Assembly: GCF_963678635.1 (NCBI RefSeq)
Contig: NC_087070.1
Span: 10,078,539-10,142,538, forward strand
DNA from: Symsagittifera roscoffensis
Taxonomy: Eukaryota; Xenacoelomorpha; Acoela; Convolutidae
Direction of reading: 5' to 3'
Length of the DNA stretch: 64,000 nucleotides
Part shown: positions 1 through 9,359 of the stretch, piece by piece
Numbering within the stretch: the stretch's first letter is position 1
Layout: each line of letters begins with the position of its first letter
Made by a program: the position numbers and the translations under genes
Notes under the pieces: model-generated
Databases searched by the model: none
What the model was told of the DNA's origin: nothing
What the model saw: the letters and a program-made list of their open reading frames with translations, nothing else

Positions 1-1599
1 CCGGTGTATGTCTCGGATCATCTTGTTCAGGCTCCGCACCTTCTGGTTCATCTCTAGGGCGTGCTGATCAAACATCATGTTGTAGGGGACCGTGCATACC
101 GTCAGCAGGATGGGGTCCATCTGGATCCTCAGTTCCTCAAGAAGGCAGCTCATCTTGTCGCACAGCCTCGCTACTTTCCTCGCTTCTCCCCTTGACACGT
201 CGTTGGTCCCAACCATCAGGGTCACTGTGTAAACTTTGGTCATCCCTAGCATGTCCAGGGTTGCCAACATCTGTGGCGTGGCAGCTCCAGCGAAACTCAA
301 GACTCCTGTCTGCCAATGGGACCGTATCTGGGTCAACACCCGCACCAGGCTATCCCCTATAATTAGGTGAACTGCACCCTCTGGCACACGAGGTGGCGCT
401 AGATACTCCACCCAGGCTGCGTCATGGAAGCAGTCCCTCCTGGCTCCCTGTTCCGCACTCCAGTCCAGCCGATTGTGCCTGTGGTAGTTCCCTTCTGTAT
501 TCTTCTTATAGCTTGCGATCACGACATTCCTGACCGGCTGTTCCCTCCAAGTTGGGGGAAGCTCTGGCCTTGTCGATCTTTCACGACTCTGCTGCTGCAA
601 TTTCTCGCCTAGCTCCTTCAGGCGCGATGAGGCGCCACTCACCTGACTGCCACTCGAGGTCGAGGTTGGGGTATATCCTGGTAACACCACATCCATCAGA
701 GGACGTACAGGTTGTGTCTCTAGGTTGCGCAAGGAAGGCGTCACGTCATTCGGTATCCAGACCTCTAACCCTTCGCTCATGTGTTCTCTGGCCTCGCGGT
801 CAAGGTTGAACCGTCCTCTAGCCCTGAGAGCTTCATCCACCTCCATGCGCGACTCTGGCCTCGAGCTGGTCACCACTCGTTCGTTTGACCTGGCTCCCTT
901 CTGTGCGTCAAGCTCGCGTTGTCGCTGTTCTATCCTTTCCAACTCCGACTTCAGTTGATCACGATTTGCGACGTTCTCCCGCACCCTCAGCTCCTGCTGA
1001 TGTTCAGCCCTTAGCATCTCAAGTAATTTCGACGTCTGATCTCGCTCGTCGACTGCCTGGTCTCTCTCCAGCTGAAGCTTCTCCCTGTCCAGCTTCGCCT
1101 GATCCCGATCGAGGTTCGCTTTATTCCTTTCCTTCAGCGCCTTCTCGAGCTCTTTCTTTAGAACCCCCAGATCCGGATATGCCTCTGTCGTCTGTTGCGC
1201 TCGCGACATCGACGGCACCTTACTCGAGCTCTGGCCTGTGGATCTTGCTGTTGGTCTCGTCGGTAGCGGAAACTCTCCTGCGCCGTGTTCGGTGTTGTTA
1301 CTCAGGCCAGGATTTCTTGCCAAGTCAAAGCCCCTTACTCCTGCATCCGCATTCCAAGATAACCATCTGGTCTGTTCTCGATTTGATATGCCCTCGGTGG
1401 TGTAGCCGACCATCAAGACAGCCTCCGTCGCAGACTCCCTGCACTCACCCTGGTCCTCCAACTGGAGGATCGCATTCAGCATCACCGCCATTCTCTCGTC
1501 TATCTGGGTGTAGTCCAGGTCCCTCAAGCGTCTGTACAGCTCGTCAAGAGTGGGCTTCTTCAGAGCCGCGGGCACGGAGTTCCAGAATCGGTCTGCCAT
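1..1599 (-). CDS. Accessory-module protein: coiled coil joined to SGNH (GDSL-type) hydrolase, element A, runs off the edge
   Basis: An open frame of at least 533 codons starts with ATG at 1597-1599 and continues past base 1. The first 110 or so residues are helical and match the start of the element B and C modules (rich in 'L..RL...D' and ending in a 'G.DLA.NPGL' block). A strongly charged coiled coil follows at about 900-1170. The last third is an SGNH hydrolase: block I with Gly-Asp-Ser at 349-357, and block III Gly-Thr-Asn-Asp at 199-210. The Asp-His block would lie beyond the window. SGNH enzymes are esterases or lipases, and the substrate here is unknown. The ATG was chosen because homology with the other copies starts there. 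It lies 523 bp after the macrodomain part, in the same direction. Confidence 0.8.
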   Translation of the reverse strand, partial: MADRFWNSVPAALKKPTLDELYRRLRDLDYTQIDERMAVMLNAILQLEDQGECRESATEAVLMVGYTTEGISNREQTRWLSWNADAGVRGFDLARNPGLSNNTEHGAGEFPLPTRPTARSTGQSSSKVPSMSRAQQTTEAYPDLGVLKKELEKALKERNKANLDRDQAKLDREKLQLERDQAVDERDQTSKLLEMLRAEHQQELRVRENVANRDQLKSELERIEQRQRELDAQKGARSNERVVTSSRPESRMEVDEALRARGRFNLDREAREHMSEGLEVWIPNDVTPSLRNLETQPVRPLMDVVLPGYTPTSTSSGSQVSGASSRLKELGEKLQQQSRERSTRPELPPTWREQPVRNVVIASYKKNTEGNYHRHNRLDWSAEQGARRDCFHDAAWVEYLAPPRVPEGAVHLIIGDSLVRVLTQIRSHWQTGVLSFAGAATPQMLATLDMLGMTKVYTVTLMVGTNDVSRGEARKVARLCDKMSCLLEELRIQMDPILLTVCTVPYNMMFDQHALEMNQKVRSLNKMIRDIHR

Positions 1600-2122
1600 T
1601 TTTGCAACTTCGGGATGTATATAGGTAGATGTTAACCAGCTCAAGAATTACCTAACCAACTCAAGAATTACCTTACCAACTCAAGTATTACCCAATTCAA
1701 GAATTCTCTAGAAATGCTCTCTTGCAAGTACTTGCTGTAGATTTGGATTATCGCGTGTTCAATCAAGATTCTCTCTTTCTGTTTCTCGCTTGAGTGTAGT
1801 TGGATTTTCAACTTTGTTTTTCAAACTCGATCTGAAAACAGAAAGCTCATTAAAACTTAGCATGTCACGTTCCTAACCTAGAGACCCCCCTTCTACCCAT
1901 ATGGTTAAAATCTTATCATTCTCATATCACTTAAAGCAATTCGATTGGATTTTCCCTTAAGAACATGCAGATTCATTTTATGTTTTAGCACCATCAATTC
2001 TTTCTTTTAAAATTCAATTGTCATGCCAACCACATCTTAAGATCCCTTTACCTGCGCCGCACCCCAGTACCTAACTCAAGACTCCTCCCTCACACCCGAC
2101 CTGATACCTCCATGTACCCGAC
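1600..2122. other. Noncoding spacer between macrodomain part and accessory module, element A
   Basis: No convincing coding frame. It is AT-rich with several short 'caagaattac' direct repeats near 1640-1710. The equivalent spacers are 24936-25313 in B and 45412-45921 in C. A spacer at the same place in three copies suggests that the accessory module is expressed separately, for example from a spliced or internal transcript. I see no clear promoter. Confidence 0.5.
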
Positions 2123-3787
2123 TCAGGCAATGCTCAAGTAGTACTTCTTGTGAAGATGCACCATTATCTCTGTTTCTGCAAAGACCACATGTAGGATAGC
2201 GTACAATTCCCTCGAGCTCAGTTTGCCCCTGTTTGGGTCGTACACCGGCATCGAGACCTCCACTATTCCTCTTTCAATCATGAAGTCACGTAGTCTTGTC
2301 AGTGCCAATATCACGTGTTCGGGATCAATTGTGTTTCTGTCGTTGACTCTCGTTACTAGGAAGCAGAGGTATTTGCCCGGGACTTGTGCCACTGACGGTG
2401 GAAGCGCTGCTATGCCTCCCAGTCCTGGCCTCTGTCTGAACAGAAACTCTACGTTCTGGTACTCTCTTTTGAAGTCAGCCTCCAATCTTGATTTGAAACT
2501 CATGTCCGCCGTGATGCAGATCGCGCTGGTCCTGTTTGACAGGATGAAGTCGCTATCCGTTATCATGATGTTCTCTGAGTATTCATTGGGTATTTCGAAT
2601 TTCGTTTTGAAATTCCTTCCTATGGTAGGCTCTGGTTCTTCTTCCTCCAGTTCCAATCCGCTTGTTTCCCTCACTTCCTTGAGCTTCTTTATCATCAAAT
2701 TTTCGGTGTGGGTAAGTCCTACCCCCACTCCCCGGACAAAAATATTTATCGACGTCCCCGTCGATGTAGTCGGGTCTGAATTGTCCTTGGGGATGTCCAG
2801 TGGCCTGTCTGTTGCTGTCCATCCGAAAAGAGGGTCCTCTGTCTTCATGTAATTTGCTGCTGATACATCGATTTGCTGAATGCTTTGTCCTTCGCGGCTC
2901 TCGTCTTTGACATCACGCATCCACTCTAGAATCCTCAAGTTCGTGTTCTCCCTCCTTTCTATTTCACTCTGCTCGAGATCCGTCTCCAATTCTGGCGTCG
3001 AGTAATCATCCTGCGGATAATGTCCACCATCGTCAATGACCTGCCATTCCTCTTCGGCTTCCAGTTCGCCTGCACTTAGTAGTTCATCGCCCAACTTGTC
3101 TGGCTGTATCTTATCGATCAAGAAGTCATCCCCGTACCTATTGTACCTCATACCTGTTCGTTTACGATTGCCAGTCCTGGTTTCCGGTGGTGTTGGTCGA
3201 TCCGGCTCCATCCACTTCGGTACCTCGTTTTGCTCTGGGTCGTTCCAGTCTTCTTCTACAAATGAACCTGCATCCGACTCCACTTCTATCTTTTCGTTGT
3301 CGTCCAAACTCAAGTTCTCATTACCATCATTTTTCTCTCTAGTGCCTTTCTCATTCACTTCGCACGCTGGTTCCACCACCAGGTACTCAAGACCTTCCTT
3401 GTCTTTTGGTAGGCACCAGTCCTCCGGGGACGGGACGTGAGGCTTCAGATTTTCGTAATGTGCTGCTCGCCCTGTACTCAAGCGATAGAACCGTCCTTGT
3501 TGATGTACTTCCGTAATCATGAACGGTCCTCTCCATTTCTTGAGTAGTTTCTTTGTTCCTTTGGGCGGTATGACATTTTGGAAGACCCACACGTATTGGC
3601 CCACTTCGTATGGCTTTGCTCTTAGTATCTTTTCGTCATATTTCTTGCGTTGCCTCATTTGCGCTTGCGCCGTGTTTCTCCGACATAGCTCGTTTAGCTC
3701 TTCTTGTCTTTTGATCGCTTCCTTCACGTATGCTTGAGGTGACGTCCTCTTCCCCTCGTACTCCGGGTAGAAGAATGTTATAGGCAT
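2123..3787 (-). CDS. Integrase C-terminus, acidic linker and TARG1-like macrodomain, element A
   Basis: A 554-residue open frame. The first 110 residues finish the integrase: a 'VWVFQNVIPPKGTKKLLKKW' stretch followed by 'RGPF' is the GPY/F module typical of Ty3/Gypsy integrases. A long acidic, low-complexity linker follows (about residues 130-330). The last 150 residues read like the TARG1/OARD1 macrodomain: 'ITADMSFKSRLEADFKREY' lines up with the 'SEDCRMGAGIAVLFKKKF' block, 'GKYLCFLVTR' with 'GRYIYYLITK', 'LRDFMIERGIVEVSMP' with 'MKSHCLKNGVTDLSMP', and 'HVVFAETEIMVHL' with 'EEVFEATDIKITVY'. TARG1 removes ADP-ribose from acidic side chains. The loops around the ligand differ from that family in the same way in all copies here, so catalysis is uncertain. 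The fold call is by eye. Confidence 0.75.
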   Translation of the reverse strand: MPITFFYPEYEGKRTSPQAYVKEAIKRQEELNELCRRNTAQAQMRQRKKYDEKILRAKPYEVGQYVWVFQNVIPPKGTKKLLKKWRGPFMITEVHQQGRFYRLSTGRAAHYENLKPHVPSPEDWCLPKDKEGLEYLVVEPACEVNEKGTREKNDGNENLSLDDNEKIEVESDAGSFVEEDWNDPEQNEVPKWMEPDRPTPPETRTGNRKRTGMRYNRYGDDFLIDKIQPDKLGDELLSAGELEAEEEWQVIDDGGHYPQDDYSTPELETDLEQSEIERRENTNLRILEWMRDVKDESREGQSIQQIDVSAANYMKTEDPLFGWTATDRPLDIPKDNSDPTTSTGTSINIFVRGVGVGLTHTENLMIKKLKEVRETSGLELEEEEPEPTIGRNFKTKFEIPNEYSENIMITDSDFILSNRTSAICITADMSFKSRLEADFKREYQNVEFLFRQRPGLGGIAALPPSVAQVPGKYLCFLVTRVNDRNTIDPEHVILALTRLRDFMIERGIVEVSMPVYDPNRGKLSSRELYAILHVVFAETEIMVHLHKKYYLSIA

Positions 3788-6700
3788 TGCCTTTCCCTGC
3801 CTGTCAACATCATGAAAGGACTGATACCCGTCGTTGAGTGCTGAGTACTATTATAGGCTCCTACTACCTGTGGCAGGTATTTGTCCCAGTCCGTCATGTA
3901 TCTCGAGCAGTACACCCTGAGCATGTTGACCAGTGTCCTGTTCTGTCTTTCTACCAGCCCATTGGTCTGTGGATGATAGGTCGTCGAGTGTGCTTGAGCA
4001 ATGTGTGATCTCTTCATCAATTCTTTTGTCAAGTCCCCCACAAAAGCCTTGCCGTTGTCCGACTGGAAAGTCATTGGACAACCATACCGCGATATCCAAT
4101 GCGTTATCAGGTGATCACATGTCTCCTCTGCTGAGGCTGTCTGGCACGGAACCGCTTCCGCCAACTTGGTGAAGTGATCTATTATAACTAGTATTTGGTT
4201 ATAACCCGACTCCGTCATGCAGATTTTCTGATGGTCTATCTGCACCACCTCATTGAATTCCGAACTCTCGACAGACTTGAGGGGAAACTTCATCTTCCTT
4301 GGGTCTTTTACTTGAAGGCATGCTAGGCAGGCATTCACCCATCTCTCGCAAGCTTTTCTCATTCCCGGCCAGTCAAACCTGTGAAGTATCCTTTGTTGTA
4401 CTTTATCTATCCCCTGGTGGCCCATCTGGTCGTGTGATCTGAAAAGCACCTCCGTTTGGTACAATTGTGGTAGTATGATGAGGTTGTGTTTGTGTAATAT
4501 TTTTTCCTCATCTCTTCTCTTGCACGCTACCACCCCTTCAGCTGTGTGATAAAGTAAGTCTCTCTTTTCTTTGTAGAACTGGCTCAAGATCTTGTAGCTG
4601 TCTTCCTCAAGTTCCCCCTTCTCCTTGACTCCCAAATGGATCCATTTGGAGAGGTTACTTGTCATTTTGTCATTCTTCTGGGCCCTTATTAGGTCAGACA
4701 GCCTGTATCTCGCCTTAACGTGCTCCTTTAGCGCCATGATCTGTCCATTCATCTCACCAGGGTTGTGGATGTCATCGCTCAGTTTCACACATATCATCCT
4801 TTTCACGATTTTCATGTCGTCTTCTGGTACCAGATTCGTTCTGACGTTTGAGTTGCACGATAGTTCCCTTAGTGGTTTTCTTGAAACTGCTATTATCTCG
4901 AGCTCTTCACCACCTCGTACCTCTTGTATTTCCAGATTGTACGTCCCTGAAGATGGATCCGTCTGTAATTCCCTGTCGTGCTGTCTTATCTTCTCTTCCG
5001 CCAGTATCATGCATAGACTGTCTTGGTCTTCGCTGCTCTCATCCGAGTCTTCATCCCATTCTTCACGCTCCCCGGACAATTTCCCTTCTCCGGTTTCGTC
5101 TTCTTCCATGAATCTGGACCACTCCCCGGACTCTTGATCTAGTCCCAGGTGTTCAACTTCTTCTCTGAATGTTACTTTCTTATCCCTGACTTTTTTCTGC
5201 TCCAGAATTTTTTCGGGGATTTTTTCAACTAGTGATCGCACAACTTCCTTGCTATCAGTGATGCTTCCTTTTGAGACGTCAGTATTGTTCACTGTTTCTT
5301 CTCTCCGAAGTATGGTTAGTTCCGGTGCCTCCTGACCTTTCCCTTGGATCACGGGCTTGTCATCTGATAGTTTCTCAAGCAACCTCATTAAGTCTTCATC
5401 TATTCGGACCGTTCCCTCCTCTACCTGGATGAGATCATAACCTTTTGCCTTGAGTGTTTCCCTCACGATCTTGGACTTGAGCATTATTCCTATCGGAATC
5501 CCTCTGCTTTTCTTCAAGATGGTCTTTTCAAGAGGCTCTTTCGGCAATTCGGGATGATCTTCAATCGGTTTGCCTGATTTGTCCAGCCATCTCGTGAGTG
5601 GAAGACTGTCGTACGTTTCTTTGTCCATAAAGGAGAAGCCGTCTTTGATCTCAGGTCTGTCCGCCTCTCTTTGTTCTTGCCTCTCGTAGAACTCCGTCTT
5701 CTTACTCAAGCTGTCAGCATTTTGATGTTTATCTCGTGTTCTGTGCTCAATTATCATGTTGTATCCATCCAAGCGAACTATCCACCTCCCAATATAGCTC
5801 TGGTCCATTGAGTACGTTTTCAGCCAGCTTAGTGCTCGGTTGTCGACTCGCAGCTTGAAGGGCTCACTGCCTAAGTATGCTCTGTATTTTTCGACAAAGG
5901 TGACCACCGCGAACATCTCTGCTTTCGGTGCTCCGTACTTCATTTCTGTGTCACTTAGGACCTTGCTCCCGTATGCTATTGGTCTCAAGACTGTCTTCCC
6001 ATTCCATTCTTGTTCTTGATGGAGAATCCCAGAAATAGCGACTACTGACGCATCCGTGTCTAGCACGTACATCCCCTTCTCAGTCGGCATACCCAGTACT
6101 GGTGCCTCACACAGCTCTTTCTTTATTCTCTGGAATGACTCTTCTGCCGCGTTGTTCCACGTGAACTTCTTGCCCTTATGTCTCATTAATTGTTGCATCG
6201 GGTATACCTTGTCCGCATAGCCCTTGATGAATTCTCTATAATAGTTGGCGAAACCCAGGAAGCTCATCAGCTGGTGTTCCGTCTTCGGTGATTTCCAGGT
6301 TAGGACTGCTTCCACAGCGTCTGGGTCAGGTCTGATACCGTGTTTATCTACCATCCTGCCCAAGTATTTAATCGAGTCCTTGAGTATCTCGCACTTTGAT
6401 GGTTTACACTTCAGCCCCGATCTTTTCATGCACGCGAACACCTCGTCAAGCCTCTCGATGTGGTCTTCTAGTGTTGGCGTTGCTATTACCACGTCGTCCA
6501 CATAGCACATTACCAGGTTGCCGTACTTCTTCGTCACGCCTATCAACGCGTGTGCCATCAGCCGCTGAAACGTGGCTGTTGCATTGCAGAGTCCAAACGG
6601 CATCCGTTTCCATTGAAACAGACCCAACTCGCAGGCGAACCCTGTCTTGTCCCTGTCTTGCTTCCTTAATGGTACCTGCCAAAAGGCCGAGCCTAAATCA

Positions 6701-9333
6701 AGAGTCGTAAAAAATTTCGCATCACCTAACTTCGAGAGGCTCTCATCAATTCTAGGTATGGGATAGGCATCCTTCACCGTGACGGAGTTCAGGTATCGAA
6801 AGTCACAACAAAACCTTAACTGGTCGCCTTTCTTTTTGGCCATCACTACTCCACACGCCCACGGTGACTTGGATGGTTCTATCATGTCATACTCTAGTAA
6901 CGTTTCGATTTCTTTTCTACACGCGTCCGATTTGTGTGGGGTCATGCGCCTCGCCCCCTCCCTGTGTGGCACCGCGTTTTCCTCAAGTTCTATTTCATGT
7001 TCAACAAAATTACAACACCCGATATCCGCCTTATGCCTTGAAAAAACCTCCTCGTTCCGCTCTAGTACGTCCTTGATAGCTTCGAGCTGTTCATCTTTCA
7101 GTTTGCCCCTTAAATGTTCAATCTCCGGCAGAACCGGTTTATCAGTTTGCATTTCATCTAGCGTGGGTCGCTCTGGAAAGTTCGAACAGCTCGAAAGCCC
7201 ATCGTCCGTTTCTGACTTAAGTGATTTGATAAGACTTGAAGAATCTTTTATTCTCTGCAATCGTCTCAGGATACAAATTTTGTCCCTGTGATTAGGACAA
7301 TCAACAACTTCATTTTGTTTTGAGTTTTCAATTGTTTCGTATCGAGTTTTAACTGGTAAAGCATATCCCAGCTTCCTCCCTCTCTGTATCGTGATCGGTA
7401 TATCAAGGGTATTCAACAAGACACTGACGCAGAGGCCGCTCTTCGTTATCGAAAATGATCTTCCTAAAACAGCAGCGCTTTGACTATTGGGATTCGGAAC
7501 TATACACACTTGCTTGTTGTCACTTAGTTCATTATAATTTTTCATCCTCAAGCTTACGATTGCCGCTTCATTAGCTTTTAACCTCACTCTCCTACTCAAG
7601 AATACCGGTGCTTTGTTTTCATTCGCCATTATTAAATTTACCGGTTTGATTGCGTACCTCCTATCCGGGTTCCGTATCCTGAACATTGCATTATTTAGAT
7701 CAATCGTTACGTCGAAATTCCTGATGAAGTCTCTGCCCAAAATGAATTGGTCAGATTCATCTAGGTTTTCTACCACGATGAAGCTCATCCACAGGTTACG
7801 TTCCCCCAAATTGAGGGCTATTATCGGCGTCCTGCCCAACACCCGAAGGGCCCCTTTGTTTGCAGCTGACAGCCGTATTCTCGAGTCTATCAAGTCACCT
7901 TTGTCAAAGCCCATCTTTTCCCATGTTTCGATTGGTATGACGCTCAAGACTGCTCCCGTGTCGAGTAATCCACGTAACTGAGTCTTTTTGCCATTTATGT
8001 CTAGCACGTGCCCTGTCACGTCTGCTTCCGTCCCGATGTGCATTGCATCTTCTTCGAGCATAGCACAGTGTCCAATCGATCTTACTTTCAATTCTTCTTT
8101 CCCTACATAGATTTGTCCAATTAGGTCTTCGTCGCATGTTATCATCGTCTTGGTATAGATGTTGATTCCATCTATATTTAGCATGACCTCGTGTGGACCA
8201 TAAGCTTCAGTGTACCTATTATCAACACGTACCGATTTGCTGCCCCCTCTCGTGAGTAGTGCCCTGAGCGCTCTAGAAGTCGTTTGTGGACTTATTCCAC
8301 TCAAGTAGTCTGCATACACGTCAATGTGCATTATCGTCTGGTCGCTCGGCTCGCTCAAGTTTCTGGTTACCTCGTGTCCGCCCACTGTGATTATCGACAT
8401 TATTCTTGCTCCGATTTTCGATATTCCAAAAGGTTTACCTGTCACCATTTTCACGGTGTTACAATTCCCGGTCTTCATTGAGCCCGTTCTAGCCTCTGGT
8501 ATTGAGTTCGATCCGGTTAATGCTTCGTTAAAATTCTGTCTTTCGATCTCCAACTTTAGTCGTTGCTCTATTTCTTTCGCAGCCAGATCTTGTTTCACTT
8601 TGGCAATTGCTTCCGTCGCCGCTTTCTCATAATTTATCTCTAGAGAGCTTCCGGCCGCGGACTCTAACGCACCGCTAACATGTGTAACAGCTTTCACTGT
8701 CTTCGTCGGCAATTCGGTGTTTGGTGCCCCCAAGTTCCTAGATTCAAACTCGTTTTGCCTGTTCCGCTGATTCTGCACCGCCGCTAATGCCAACTTGTGT
8801 TTGGGGTGATTCTGGTCCTTGACCGCTTCCCAGAACAAGGGACAATCCATTCTGAAGTGCCCCTCCTGGTTACAGAAGAAGCATCTGGCGCCTATCTTGA
8901 TGATTAAGCCATTATAGTACTCGTGTTCCTCCATCTGGCTCATATCCTCTTCATCCGGTGCATAACCTAGGCTCTTCATGCCTTGTTTGTACGTTGTGCA
9001 GTCAGCCACATGATGATCCGCTGACCCGCAGTTTGCGCATGATCTGCGCTTGTCCATATCATCTCTAGGCTTGTACCATGATGACCTCTGGGGTTGGCTT
9101 CCCCCTTGCGTGTTCCTGTTTTCGGAATATGAGTACTTCTTAGGTTTCATCAGCATGTATTCTCTTGATTTCTGTCTCATTTCTTCTGGGGTGGGTGCGC
9201 TGTCCTTCGACAATGTGTAGTATGTTGCTAACATTGTCCTTAAGTCATCACTTTTCACCCCATCGATGAACTTCGAGGCAATGCTAAAGTTCCGTCTATT
9301 TGTCGACTCCTCTGGGTCACTCCTCCTTCTCAA
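3778..9333 (-). CDS. pol: Gag C-terminus with two zinc knuckles, protease, reverse transcriptase, RNase H, linker and integrase, element A
   Basis: An 1851-residue open frame, long for Ty3/Gypsy pol. Two CX2CX4HX4C knuckles lie at residues 99-112 and 151-164 (about 9040-8998 and 8883-8842). Protease has Asp-Thr-Gly-Ala at 7951-7962. Reverse transcriptase spans about 6240-6960 with Tyr-Val-Asp-Asp at 6493-6504. RNase H covers about 5700-6070 with 'DTDASV' and 'HQNADSLSKK'. A 400-residue acidic linker with 'LSGE' repeats separates RNase H from integrase. Integrase has the HHCC site near 4320-4440 and the DDE core residues in 'QIDHQ', 'SDNGKAF' and 'NGLVERQ'. The enzymes copy element RNA into DNA and insert it into the host chromosome. 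All family motifs are visible, so the assignment is secure. Confidence 0.95.
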   Translation of the reverse strand: MRRRSDPEESTNRRNFSIASKFIDGVKSDDLRTMLATYYTLSKDSAPTPEEMRQKSREYMLMKPKKYSYSENRNTQGGSQPQRSSWYKPRDDMDKRRSCANCGSADHHVADCTTYKQGMKSLGYAPDEEDMSQMEEHEYYNGLIIKIGARCFFCNQEGHFRMDCPLFWEAVKDQNHPKHKLALAAVQNQRNRQNEFESRNLGAPNTELPTKTVKAVTHVSGALESAAGSSLEINYEKAATEAIAKVKQDLAAKEIEQRLKLEIERQNFNEALTGSNSIPEARTGSMKTGNCNTVKMVTGKPFGISKIGARIMSIITVGGHEVTRNLSEPSDQTIMHIDVYADYLSGISPQTTSRALRALLTRGGSKSVRVDNRYTEAYGPHEVMLNIDGINIYTKTMITCDEDLIGQIYVGKEELKVRSIGHCAMLEEDAMHIGTEADVTGHVLDINGKKTQLRGLLDTGAVLSVIPIETWEKMGFDKGDLIDSRIRLSAANKGALRVLGRTPIIALNLGERNLWMSFIVVENLDESDQFILGRDFIRNFDVTIDLNNAMFRIRNPDRRYAIKPVNLIMANENKAPVFLSRRVRLKANEAAIVSLRMKNYNELSDNKQVCIVPNPNSQSAAVLGRSFSITKSGLCVSVLLNTLDIPITIQRGRKLGYALPVKTRYETIENSKQNEVVDCPNHRDKICILRRLQRIKDSSSLIKSLKSETDDGLSSCSNFPERPTLDEMQTDKPVLPEIEHLRGKLKDEQLEAIKDVLERNEEVFSRHKADIGCCNFVEHEIELEENAVPHREGARRMTPHKSDACRKEIETLLEYDMIEPSKSPWACGVVMAKKKGDQLRFCCDFRYLNSVTVKDAYPIPRIDESLSKLGDAKFFTTLDLGSAFWQVPLRKQDRDKTGFACELGLFQWKRMPFGLCNATATFQRLMAHALIGVTKKYGNLVMCYVDDVVIATPTLEDHIERLDEVFACMKRSGLKCKPSKCEILKDSIKYLGRMVDKHGIRPDPDAVEAVLTWKSPKTEHQLMSFLGFANYYREFIKGYADKVYPMQQLMRHKGKKFTWNNAAEESFQRIKKELCEAPVLGMPTEKGMYVLDTDASVVAISGILHQEQEWNGKTVLRPIAYGSKVLSDTEMKYGAPKAEMFAVVTFVEKYRAYLGSEPFKLRVDNRALSWLKTYSMDQSYIGRWIVRLDGYNMIIEHRTRDKHQNADSLSKKTEFYERQEQREADRPEIKDGFSFMDKETYDSLPLTRWLDKSGKPIEDHPELPKEPLEKTILKKSRGIPIGIMLKSKIVRETLKAKGYDLIQVEEGTVRIDEDLMRLLEKLSDDKPVIQGKGQEAPELTILRREETVNNTDVSKGSITDSKEVVRSLVEKIPEKILEQKKVRDKKVTFREEVEHLGLDQESGEWSRFMEEDETGEGKLSGEREEWDEDSDESSEDQDSLCMILAEEKIRQHDRELQTDPSSGTYNLEIQEVRGGEELEIIAVSRKPLRELSCNSNVRTNLVPEDDMKIVKRMICVKLSDDIHNPGEMNGQIMALKEHVKARYRLSDLIRAQKNDKMTSNLSKWIHLGVKEKGELEEDSYKILSQFYKEKRDLLYHTAEGVVACKRRDEEKILHKHNLIILPQLYQTEVLFRSHDQMGHQGIDKVQQRILHRFDWPGMRKACERWVNACLACLQVKDPRKMKFPLKSVESSEFNEVVQIDHQKICMTESGYNQILVIIDHFTKLAEAVPCQTASAEETCDHLITHWISRYGCPMTFQSDNGKAFVGDLTKELMKRSHIAQAHSTTYHPQTNGLVERQNRTLVNMLRVYCSRYMTDWDKYLPQVVGAYNSTQHSTTGISPFMMLTGRERQCL

Positions 9334-9359
9334 GCTCTCGAGGTCATCTAGGAACCGAT

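Noticed and set aside
1-1599. The SGNH protein as ORF1 of a CR1-type LINE
   Set aside because: There is no endonuclease or LINE reverse transcriptase nearby, and the neighbour upstream is the Ty3/Gypsy pol in each case.
885-1628. Plus-strand 247-codon frame rich in Ser and Pro
   Set aside because: It lies opposite the coiled-coil SGNH protein on the minus strand, which has homologues in B and C. The plus-strand frame is a shadow.
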